From contig OZ022499.1 in NCBI GenBank assembly GCA_963989385.1, positions 76,818,203 through 76,882,202 on the forward strand: DNA of 64,000 nucleotides, read 5' to 3'. The first letter of the stretch is position 1. Each line of letters opens with the position of its first letter. The translations under genes and the position numbers were made by a program. The DNA is from Ctena decussata. Taxonomy: Eukaryota; Mollusca; Bivalvia; Lucinida; Lucinidae. Positions 60,601 through 64,000 of this stretch are shown in pieces. The notes under the pieces were generated by a model. The model saw nothing but the letters and a program-made list of their open reading frames with translations. It searched no databases and was not told the origin of the DNA.

Positions 60601-62679
60601 CCAATAGCTTGGGACAGAGACTATTGTCCATATGGACAAGTCAAGGTGATCGCAATTTTTAAATCTGATTGAACATGCTTGGCAGATGTTACAGCACACA
60701 AGTTCTTATCACCAGAGGCTTCAGAAAACTCCTGGAGAGGCAATTCAGGCCTTTCATGAAAAATGGCAAAAAAGTCCCCAAAGGAGCCTCTAGCGCTTTA
60801 CCAAAAAAACAACGAGTGGCTGTTATGCGGATATTCACACTCCCAGAGATAGTGATGACAACTGACAATAGGTTTGCATGGATAAAGCCAAGAATCATGG
60901 ACATTCAATGTTGTTGTGATGCCAATTTTCACTTCAATTTTAGGGGTATATCTGTTTATTCGTTTCTTCTGGTGTGTCACGTGATCCGATTCCAATATTT
61001 TTCATGCAGTTCTGTGTCACTTTGACAACTGTATTGAACAGAAGAAAATTATTTTTGGATAATTTATTTTTCATGATCTAAGCTTCAGGCAAATATTTGA
61101 TCCCTAACTTTTTTTGTCCAGTATATATGACACTTTAAAACATAATTTTTTACCTTCAAAATGAACATTATAAATATTTGAATAAGAAAATGCATTGTTG
61201 ACATGGACGCTGTCAATGACTTTACATGTATGCGCCAAAGTGTTATTTCACTTGTGGTCATTCGATTTGTATGACATGACGTTATCCAATGAATAACAGC
61301 CAGGTCATGTGATAAGAGTAATTATGCCTAGTCTAGTCTAGTCTAACCAATAGCTTCAAAAGGCAGGAGCTCCATTGGAGCACCACAGACCTTCTACCTG
61401 ACTAGGATATCTCAATTTTGCATTTCAATTAAAATGATGGTTTGTTCTAGATACTGGTTCATGGAATTTGAAATTTGCAGTATGCAGTGCTGGAAACGGC
61501 CAGTGGCCCGGTGGCCAAATGCTCCTAATTTTTGTTTCGGGCCACCAGGAATCTCCAAAATATGACCTTTAGTGGCCCAAATTTATCTTTCTGGCAATAC
61601 TAAATGAATGGAAACTTTGGCTAGTGGATTATTTGGGCCACTGAAAGTTAGGGCTCCTAAGCTTTTGGGCCACCACATTCAACTTGCCAGTTTCCAGCAC
61701 TGAGTATGTGCAAAATTTGAAGTTTTGGTACACTGCTTATCAGTCTCTGATAATTATACAACATTCCTGGCACTATACTATACCTCAAGAAGTCTTGTAA
61801 AATTTCCACTTTCTCACAATACATGTACTTTGGATAAAGACAGGGCTGAGCAAATAGGATAGACCCATGCCCAGTGCATGAGACAAGTGAAAATCTCCCA
61901 GCCCATGGTGCTAAATTGGCTCAGGGCAAGTGGATTTTTATAGGTTTCATGTCTGCACAAGTGGATGAAATATTTGCTCATCTCTGATACTCCCCAGAGT
62001 CCAATTATAGCTGATGGATGATTTGGGATTTTAGGTCCCTTTCAACAGTATGTGAGCCGTAGCAGGACCATGAGAAGGTGGCATTGAAAGGCTGCGTGCA
62101 ATGGAACCCCATTTACAGTTGAAAAGATTTCCACTTCCAGTAGGAATTGAGCCAGGACCCACAACCCACTGAGCTACCAGGGCTCCTCCCAGAGTCTGTT
62201 GATAGCCATTGCACTTAATGTTCATGCCGTAAATGTTTGTTTACATATCAGTGCTCTAGATAAGAGGGAGTATTTGAAGATAATTCGCGATAATTTTTGT
62301 TATTTCTGGATAAAAACATATGTTGTGACCCCTCATCTGAACTGTCTCGACGAGACGGTTCAGATGAGGGGTCACAACATATGGTTTCGATGAGAAATAA
62401 AGAAAATTATCCCTCAATTATCATCAAATACCCCTCGTATCTAGAGCTCTGCATATATTATTTTGGTTAATACCCAGCTGCCACATAAGTTTGAAACAAC
62501 ATTGCTTCAACATTGTCTGACCACTGGGTATGTTGTTGCTTTTTGATAACATCCCAAATTTTTGTTACAGACAGAAAACACGAAGTTTATCCTACAGTAT
62601 CTCTGCTCAGTGACCAATCACACGTCTTTCTGGGTGGAACAACAAATTTTAGAGGCCAACACGGTTCTAGAAGCATTTG
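39600..62679 (+). CDS. Unconventional myosin heavy chain, first five coding exons (3' part beyond window)
   Basis: Joined exons: 39600-39645, 40576-40682, 49487-49549, 59121-59282, 62571-62679; phases 1, 0, 0, 0 and then 1. The protein runs [16 protein letters not shown], then [36 protein letters not shown] (purine-binding loop region), [25 protein letters not shown] (P-loop) and [16 protein letters not shown]. This is the start of a myosin motor: an actin-activated ATPase. There are only about 16 residues before the first conserved motor block, so the N-terminal SH3-like subdomain of myosins II, V and VII is missing. Motif style is nearest to MyTH4-FERM-type or class IX/III myosins, but I cannot assign a class. 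The loop before the P-loop ([12 protein letters not shown]) is about six residues longer than usual. Confidence 0.88.
39815..39865 (+). mobile_element. Family C MITE end fragment
   Basis: 'gtattaatcctaataaacacacccgctgtaataaacgcc' matches the left terminus of the copies at 45360 and 49764; the rest of the element is absent. Confidence 0.5.
39980..40440 (-). mobile_element. Non-LTR retrotransposon 3' end (ORF2 C-terminus)
   Basis: On the minus strand a frame (40399-40187) contains [20 protein letters not shown], then [20 protein letters not shown] and LPTLEA. The 'SFFP.TI..WN.LP..V....L..F' block is the hallmark C-terminal tail of Jockey/CR1-like LINE ORF2 proteins. Downstream sequence to about 39980 is presumably its 3' UTR. 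5'-truncated, as usual for LINEs. It lies in myosin intron 1, antisense to the gene. Confidence 0.75.
40576..40682 (+). CDS. Myosin, second coding exon
   Basis: Acceptor TTCTTTTCACAG; two bases complete a Gly codon, then 35 codons from [20 protein letters not shown] to RYTADLIY. This is the pre-motor block 'GV.DM..L..L.E..I..NL..RY....IY' present in essentially all myosins. Donor ATAT|GTATCC is weak but its position is fixed by the next exon, which starts TFTGS. Confidence 0.9.
40855..40945. mobile_element. Family C-like hairpin element, interrupted
   Basis: 'ggtcaactcttaaaagaaagaatttatttttccgtttaagagtagaccccttttt' is one half or a shortened core of family C. The element at 40946-41544 has inserted into it. 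Confidence 0.55.
40946..41544. mobile_element. 599-bp MITE with long inverted ends and ~10-bp target duplication
   Basis: GGTCCGTGGAAACACCCCAA at the left is matched by the complement of TTGGGGTGTTTCCACGGACC at the right; inverted similarity continues about 75 bp through CCAAACC/GGTTTGG repeats. Flanks CCCTTTTTAG at 40936-40945 and 41545-41554 are identical. A 9-10 bp duplication fits a Mutator-like element. The interior has a long poly-C run (41219-41246) and no coding sequence. Confidence 0.8.
42281..42445. mobile_element. Family E palindromic MITE copy
   Basis: CTCCAGATAAGAAGGAACAG at the left, a centre with AGAACCGTCTCAGCAAGACG and 'gttctaatgagggtcacag', then 'tttagaaataaaaaag...aattatcc'. 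Confidence 0.6.
42941..43178. mobile_element. Family A palindromic MITE copy
   Basis: GAGCCACAAGACAAAAAAAA to CTCGTGTTGCGGCTC; arms 'gcgaagactcagatcaacctgggcatctgcc' and 'gatgcccaggctgatctgagtctacgc'; spacer 'tagcttaaacccttagctaccctttaag'. Confidence 0.75.
43190..43325. mobile_element. Family E fragment
   Basis: 'cattgtggcccctcagcagaactgccctctaagccagttctaatgaaggcaacaacatg' plus 'ttgagctctgataatgagg' match the central and right parts of family E. 43330-44125 holds no gene; the 131- and 81-residue minus frames at 42.6 and 43.6 kb lack any recognisable domain. Confidence 0.5.
44127..44455. repeat. Four-copy tandem repeat, 82-bp unit
   Basis: 'tagcctctttgtaacatccaggcaggcatacaaggttgaa.tgtcatatcaacattgatgcgacatc.tgaaatc.catttc' starts at about 44127, 44208, 44290 and 44373, with very few differences between copies, so recently formed. 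Units abut without spacers, unlike a CRISPR array. Confidence 0.92.
44511..44650. mobile_element. piggyBac-type MITE fragment (family B)
   Basis: TTAACACTTCAAATGCCATA, 'acaaacaacaaattttacatctgc' and the hairpin 'gatgagatggctcataatgaatcatatgagccacctc' match family B at 2314, 48085 and 54917; the right end is missing. Confidence 0.55.
44795..44985. mobile_element. Family D hairpin MITE
   Basis: Central palindrome GTGTAGACCCTGATCAGACT, then 'gctcctgatgagcagtctgatcatggtctacac'; flanks 'gttctgattttattgtgaatgtg' and 'ctaatatttagggt'. The second full copy is at 51267-51455 and partial ones at 47690-47740 and 59368-59412. Confidence 0.65.
45360..45735. mobile_element. Family C MITE, full copy
   Basis: ATTAATCCTAATAAACACCC at the left; 'ggggcatttaatgggattaat' at the right. 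Hairpin 'aaggaaagaatttgctcctagaagagcaaagtctttcctttaggagtt' at about 45500-45548. Confidence 0.75.
46343..46683. mobile_element. 340-bp foldback element (family G) with open frames on both strands
   Basis: Arms of about 165 bp: 'acacagggtataatggattcc' at 46348 mirrors 'cgattataccctgtgttcc' at 46663, and the arms are filled with alternating CTTCCTGCCGAGACTGTCCG-type units. The centre is GAGGCTCTCGGCAGGAAG near 46512. Because the palindrome keeps a multiple-of-three repeat, 74-codon frames are open on plus (46404-46628) and minus (46622-46398) and encode near-identical peptides ([16 protein letters not shown] versus [16 protein letters not shown]). No known protein resembles them. Confidence 0.75.
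46745..46985 (+). mobile_element. SINE family 2
   Basis: Same order as 31558 and 54005: 'ggtcgggcaatg', 'actgtgcttgcagtaggtgcagg', 'ctccctctctctgggagacgactgatatagattgaaatactgtctcaaagagctgataaaccc', then an 'accaaccaaccaa' tail. Confidence 0.65.
47052..47550. mobile_element. Tc1/mariner-type MITE, 499 bp
   Basis: CAGAGGGTGGACAAAAGTGT at 47052 and its complement ending at 47550, with about 38 bp of inverted repeat (to CATGACGTT), each end flanked by TA. The interior has a second inverted pair around 'attgacgtcaatgg'. No reading frame. Confidence 0.85.
48085..48295. mobile_element. piggyBac-type MITE (family B)
   Basis: TTAA at 48085-48088 and 48292-48295; ends CTCTTTCACTACCAAAAAGC and 'ctggggcttaaagag'. 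Core hairpin 'gtgtagatctagatgaggcggctcataatgagccgcctcatcaggatctacgctgttt'. Confidence 0.75.
48512..48747. mobile_element. Family A palindromic MITE copy
   Basis: GAGCCGCGCCACGAGAAAAC to GTCGCGGCTC. Arms include 'cgcggactcagatcaatctgagcatccg' and 'ggatgcccaggctgatctgagtcttcgc'. Spacer 'cttaaagggtagctaagggcctaagg'. The 88-residue minus frame here is incidental. Confidence 0.8.
48903..49125. repeat. (AAGT)n plus retroelement-like 3' sequence
   Basis: AAGTAAGTAAGTAAGTAAGT is followed by 'aaagtctttatttaacgagggtgacaa', the complement of a repeat-tailed 3' end. Likely the 3' end of a non-LTR element inserted on the minus strand. Confidence 0.4.
49200..49425. mobile_element. Family C-related hairpin element (short subfamily)
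   Basis: 'gcaaagaaaaacaactttcgtgacatcctg', 'ggggtctactctgaaagaaaagaatttgctccaaggggagcaaattcttttctgtaagagttgacccc' and 'agagttgcttcccctgaaagtgtacc', in the order seen at 63340-63545. Confidence 0.65.
49487..49549 (+). CDS. Myosin, third coding exon (N-P-Y-K loop)
   Basis: Acceptor CTTTTCTCAG, donor CAG|GTTTGT, 21 codons in phase 0: [20 protein letters not shown] plus Q. The [10 protein letters not shown] segment is one of the best conserved parts of the myosin head and contributes to the nucleotide pocket. The preceding exon ends with ADLIY, so the join gives the standard 'IY(T)(F)[12 protein letters not shown]'. Confidence 0.95.
49764..50130. mobile_element. Family C MITE, full copy
   Basis: Left 'taataaacgcccctgccctagtaagcacccctgcc', right 'agggcattcaataggattgat'; hairpin 'ggaaagaatttgctcttagaggagcaaattctttcctataagagtt' at 49899-49945. 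It begins about 215 bases after the third myosin exon. Confidence 0.75.
50748..50914. mobile_element. pogo/Tigger-like MITE
   Basis: ACAGTAGAACTTCAATGGCT and its counterpart AGCCATTTAATTTCTACTGT; partner of the copy at 19997-20172. Confidence 0.7.
50920..51125 (-). mobile_element. SINE family 1
   Basis: 'ggatggatgactagcaattttccatccttttcaacagtatttcagtcatatcagaacagtggg' followed by 'gtgtgcaacagaaccctgccaatagttgaaaggatttcagcctgtagtggtattcgaac'; on the minus strand the B-box-like GTTCGAATACC lies at the head side. Confidence 0.6.
51267..51455. mobile_element. Family D hairpin MITE
   Basis: Outer 'tattgggaca' (51267) and 'tgtcccaatata' (51440); central palindrome 'caaatagtgtaaaccctaatcagactgctcc/ttgaggagcagtctgatctgggtttgcactatttg'. 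Confidence 0.75.
51989..52224. mobile_element. Family A palindromic MITE copy
   Basis: GAGCCGTGACACGAGAAAAC to TTGTGTCGCGGCTC. Arms 'cagcgcatactcagatccgcctgggcatccgcc' and 'agatgcccaggctgatctgagtctgcgc'. Spacer 'tagcttagactcttagctaccctttaag'. The 165-codon frame at 52347-52844 downstream is unique and resembles nothing I know; I leave it out. Confidence 0.8.
52890..53140 (+). mobile_element. SINE family 1 with a duplicated inverted head
   Basis: 'ctcctgtgatccaaagccgggtacactaaccactcagtgagtggttagtgttcccggctatggatcgcaatcatgg' is an inverted duplication of the head region (52912-52975), followed by the body 'cttcccatcatcctgatatgactgaaatactgttgtaaaggatgtaaaac' and a (CCAT)n-type tail. Confidence 0.6.
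53780..53960. repeat. Family C-like fragment
   Basis: 'gtaaatgggtacacttcaagggaagtgactttgccagtttcatttttgcctctcttttgtgtaggggtcaa' matches the outer half of family C; the hairpin is reduced. Confidence 0.4.
54005..54240 (+). mobile_element. SINE family 2
   Basis: 'ggatagggtggtcaggtcaggggatgg', 'gggcaagggcctaagtactttgcttgcagaaggttttggtgggg', 'ctctttctccctctctctgagagatggctcaatatagaatgaaatactggctcaaagagccgttaaaccc'. The longest copy of this family here. Confidence 0.65.
54917..55172. mobile_element. piggyBac-type MITE (family B), best preserved copy
   Basis: TTAA at 54917-54920 and 55169-55172. Ends CCCTTAATGTGCCAAAAAGC and the complement of TTTTTTGGCGCTTTAAGGG. About 30 bases of the left end are duplicated (caccttaatgcaccaaaaagcagac at 54961). 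Core hairpin 'gtgtagattcagatgaggtggctcatttaatatgagccacctcatctggatctacactgtttg'. Confidence 0.8.
56485..56582 (-). repeat. tRNA-like sequence (SINE head)
   Basis: Minus strand: GTCGTGGTGCAGTGTATCTG (A-box-like) and CTAGGGTTCAAATCTTGG (B box / T arm). No convincing acceptor stem. 55200-56480 otherwise lacks recognisable features apart from a second weak tRNA-like patch with GGTTCGAATA at 55985-56060. Confidence 0.4.
56896..57133. mobile_element. Family A palindromic MITE copy
   Basis: GAGCCGCAACACAAGAAAAC to CTTGTGTCGCAGCTT; arms 'cgcagactcagatcagcctgggcattc' and 'cggatgcccaagctgatctgcgtcttgg'; spacer 'gtttaaagggtagctaagggtctaag'. Confidence 0.8.
57205..57278 (+). repeat. Retroelement-like 3' tail
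   Basis: 'aattaagggagataagttttgtatttattgtgttacc.tttttgaatcaaagtctttgttattat' parallels 38190-38275. 57280-58430 has no supported feature. Confidence 0.45.
58436..58605 (+). mobile_element. tRNA-derived SINE (family 4)
   Basis: Head GGCTTTAGTATAGTGGAAAA (A-box-like), 'ccaggggtctcgagataaatccccc' (decayed B box), body 'ctttcggatgagattttaaacagaggtcccgtctccatatgacctcgttgttggtgggacgttaaaccc', tail (TCAC)n. A fragment of the same body occurs at 56755-56810. Confidence 0.6.
58832..58996. mobile_element. Foldback element F, copy 2
   Basis: 'ggaggttataaaacttgagtacattctcagtctcaaaataaagcac' is mirrored by 'gtgctttattttgagtttgagattatactcaagttttataacctc'. Relative to copy 1 (18671-18812) it has an extra ~20-bp duplication (ttggctgcttccgagca) in the left arm. 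It lies about 125 bases upstream of the myosin P-loop exon. Confidence 0.85.
59121..59282 (+). CDS. Myosin, fourth coding exon (to the P-loop)
   Basis: Acceptor CTGTTTTTCAG, donor AAG|GTAAAA, 54 codons in phase 0. It reads [20 protein letters not shown], then IAEAAYQRL, an Asn/Gly-rich loop of about 12 residues, and [13 protein letters not shown]. The intron splits the P-loop between Lys and Thr of [16 protein letters not shown] and the P-loop are invariant myosin motor motifs. The enlarged loop before QSCI is unusual, and could be a class or lineage marker. Confidence 0.95.
59318..59372. repeat. Poly-G and (GA)n low-complexity tract
   Basis: About 20 consecutive G residues followed by 'agaaagagagagagaggga', only 35 bases after the donor site. 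Confidence 0.9.
59462..59535. repeat. Palindrome with CATTTCATATGAAAT arms
   Basis: GGTCATTTCATATGA... at 59466 is mirrored by TCATATGAAATGACC ending at 59532; 'tttatgaaac/gtttcataaa' extends the stem. Confidence 0.75.
59557..61127 (-). mobile_element. Decayed Tc1/mariner-like transposon with long inverted arms
   Basis: Termini TATACTGGACAAAAAAAGTT (59557) and the complement of AACTTTTTTTGTCCAGTATA (to 61125), starting on TA. The transposase is on the minus strand and broken: [10 protein letters not shown] then stops, [25 protein letters not shown], a frameshift, and IEHSLDML. These are Tc1-type blocks around the catalytic DDE region; the DES is visible, later acids are lost. The first and last ~430 bp are inverted copies of each other (for example 59690-59790 against 60940-61010), including a QAF.EKWQ.SP stretch of the transposase C-terminus in both arms. 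It lies in the myosin intron after the P-loop exon. Confidence 0.8.
61479..61708. mobile_element. hAT-like MITE with 6-bp flanking duplication
   Basis: CAGTGCTGGAAACGGCCAGT at 61485 and the complement of TTGCCAGTTTCCAGCACTG ending at 61702. AGTATG abuts both ends (61479-61484 and 61703-61708). CAGTG... termini with short duplications suggest hAT. Interior has several 'gtggccca/tgggccac' palindromes. Confidence 0.7.
62005..62190 (-). mobile_element. SINE family 1
   Basis: 'gctgatggatgatttgggattttaggtccctttcaacagtatgtgagccgtagcaggaccatgagaaggt' then 'gcgtgcaatggaacccc' and 'ccagtaggaattgagccaggacccacaacccactgagctaccagg', the complement of the tRNA-like head. Confidence 0.6.
62245..62455. mobile_element. 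Family E palindromic MITE, best copy
   Basis: Outer GTGCTCTAGATAAGAGGGAG and 'ctcgtatctagagctct'; centre ATATGTTGTGACCCCTCATC, 'tgaactgtctcgacgagacggttcagatgaggggtcacaacatat'. About 100-bp arms, nearly symmetrical. Confidence 0.8.
62571..62679 (+). CDS. Myosin, fifth coding exon (after the P-loop)
   Basis: Acceptor TTTTGTTACAG; 36 codons plus one base, donor TTTG|GTAAGA. It begins with the Thr of [28 protein letters not shown], then [16 protein letters not shown] and the first base of Gly. 'ILEAN..LEAFGNAKT' is the next conserved motor segment, so the following exon should begin with (G)NAKTxRNxNSSRFGK, including switch I; it was not found before 64000. Confidence 0.94.
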
Positions 62680-62721
62680 GTAAGAATAAAGCAGAGCTCC
62701 TGATAAGGTGGAGTTGAAATG

Positions 62722-62941
62722 GGCGCCACACAACAAAACCATCAAAGTAGACTTGGGCCAAGCGAAGACTCAGATCAGTCTGGGCATTCATCCAGTCTGA
62801 TCAGAGTGGAGCTAGCTTAGACCCTTAACTACCCTTTAAGCACAGAACGTAGATTCTGATCAGACTGGGCGGATGCCCAGGCTGATCTGAGTCTTGGCTT
62901 GGCGTACATGTCACTTTGTTGGTTTTGTTATGTCACGGCTC
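62722..62941. mobile_element. Family A palindromic MITE copy
   Basis: GCGCCACACAACAAAACCAT to TGTTATGTCACGGCTC; arms 'gcgaagactcagatcagtctgggcattcatcc' and 'gcggatgcccaggctgatctgagtcttgg'; spacer 'tagcttagacccttaactaccctttaag'. Only 42 bases after the fifth myosin exon. Confidence 0.75.
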
Positions 62942-63339
62942 AAATATGGAAAATTATCCCTAAATTATCCCTGTTTCCCTTTCTCATCTTGAGCACTAGG
63001 TACAGAACATATGGTACAGACTTCAAATTCCTACTGCTGACAGCTTTCAAATTGTCTATATTACTATTGTGTCAAGCAAGTAGGTATGAGAAAGTCCTGA
63101 AACAAAGTTCCCACATGAAATAGCTTTAGGAAATAAATAGTTAAGACATGGATGGAAGACAATCTTAAATATGCTAAAAAATATTTGAAAAGTCACATAC
63201 ATGTACATGGCAACAAATTAAAACAGTTAAGCAAAAAAGGGTAGGATTAGGGAAGGTAAGCAACGTTAAACAGGGACTATAGTGCTTGCAGATACCTCTA
63301 AGGGCTAGGCTGTTTCGGCACCCCTTCATGTTTTTCACT

Positions 63340-63545
63340 AGATTTTCAAAGGGAAACAACTTTTGTCACTTCTTGGTGGCTTCCTTGGACAATAAAAAAA
63401 CCTGCAAAAGGGGTCTACTCTTAAAGGAAATAATTTGCTCACAGAGGACCAAATCCTTTTCTTTAAGAGCTGACCCCTTTTGAGGACGAGAGCAAAAATG
63501 AATATTGGCAGAGTTAGTTCCCTTGAGAGCACCTTAATTTCCTAC
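63340..63545. mobile_element. Family C-related hairpin element (short subfamily)
   Basis: 'ttttcaaagggaaacaacttttgtcacttcttggtggcttccttgga', 'ggggtctactcttaaaggaaataatttgctcacagaggaccaaatccttttctttaagagctgacccc', 'gagttagttcccttgagagcacc', the same order as 49200-49425. 63550-64000 holds no supported exon. Confidence 0.6.
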
Positions 63546-64000
63546 CACAGTTTCTTTTAAAATGGAAAATGGATTATAAACACATAAATGAGATAAAAAT
63601 AAGGACTTAATTTCTTTTAAATCAAATTTTATTATGAAACTTGGCTGCACCTTCTGATTCAGCATCTTTTGCCAGCAGAAATTCTGCAGAAGTAACCTGT
63701 TTAATAACATGGTGCTAATAGGTAATTATGAAAGGCTGGTTGACTAGAAACAGATTTATGGTTTATTAGTAAATTTTTCTGGTAGGTAAATGAATACCTC
63801 TTTCAAATGCTGACAGGTAAGTTTACCTCTGCAGTAGAGATAAGCAGACATTCATTCAGTTTGTTTATCTACCAGACTGGTTCACTGCTCTGAGCCTCAT
63901 CTCTGATTGTTCTAATGAAAGAAGCAGAATTCCAGAGAATTTGGCACCTGCAGTGGGAAATATCTACACAACTTATCATACTTTTACTACAAGTTGTAAG

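Overview
The window reads as nuclear DNA of a mollusc, most probably a bivalve. The evidence is: intron-containing genes with canonical GT/AG junctions, AT-rich introns, no operon structure, and a high density of short palindromic transposons, tRNA-derived SINEs and Helentron/pearl-like elements with internal tandem repeats, a mix familiar from bivalve genomes. Species is not assigned.

Two protein-coding genes can be reconstructed. They lie head to head. On the minus strand (about 29.9 kb down to 7.9 kb) is a homologue of vertebrate ZNF318. I join seven exons (29895-29742, 27541-23690, 22788-22546, 20544-20451, 19622-19504, 10725-9012, 7988-7894); all reading phases agree, and the product is about 2,090 residues plus an unseen first exon. 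It has the ITIGNDQF-type N-terminal motif, a SILKK motif, the DIEDEEKFLYG motif, a large RS/SPRR region, a proline-rich region, a coiled coil, two matrin/U1-type zinc fingers on separate exons, and a long Lys/Glu-rich tail. On the plus strand, from 39600 past the end of the window, are the first five coding exons of an unconventional myosin (39600-39645, 40576-40682, 49487-49549, 59121-59282, 62571-62679), from the initiator ATG to just beyond the P-loop; the rest of the motor is outside the window.

Layout: 1-7.9 kb holds the end of a hAT transposase, small repeats, a 450-bp tandem array and piggyBac-like MITEs. 7.9-29.9 kb is the ZNF318-like gene; its longest intron (10.7-19.5 kb) carries two minisatellite-like arrays, a mariner-type element and several MITEs. 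29.9-39.6 kb lies between the two genes and holds a pearl/Helentron-like element, SINEs and low-complexity DNA, with no convincing exon except one weak candidate. 39.6-64 kb is the myosin gene; its 8.8 and 9.6 kb introns are largely MITEs, SINEs, a LINE tail and, beside the P-loop exon, a decayed Tc1-like transposon with unusually long inverted arms.

No CRISPR array, bacterial-type operon, intact viral gene or clearly functional tRNA gene was seen. The most interesting points are the ZNF318-like gene with an 18-bp coding minisatellite beside its first zinc finger, Helentron-like elements that share one architecture but carry unrelated internal tandem repeats, and a set of multi-copy foldback elements, one of which keeps similar open frames on both strands. 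All family assignments come from reading the sequence and from memory of protein families; no database search was run.
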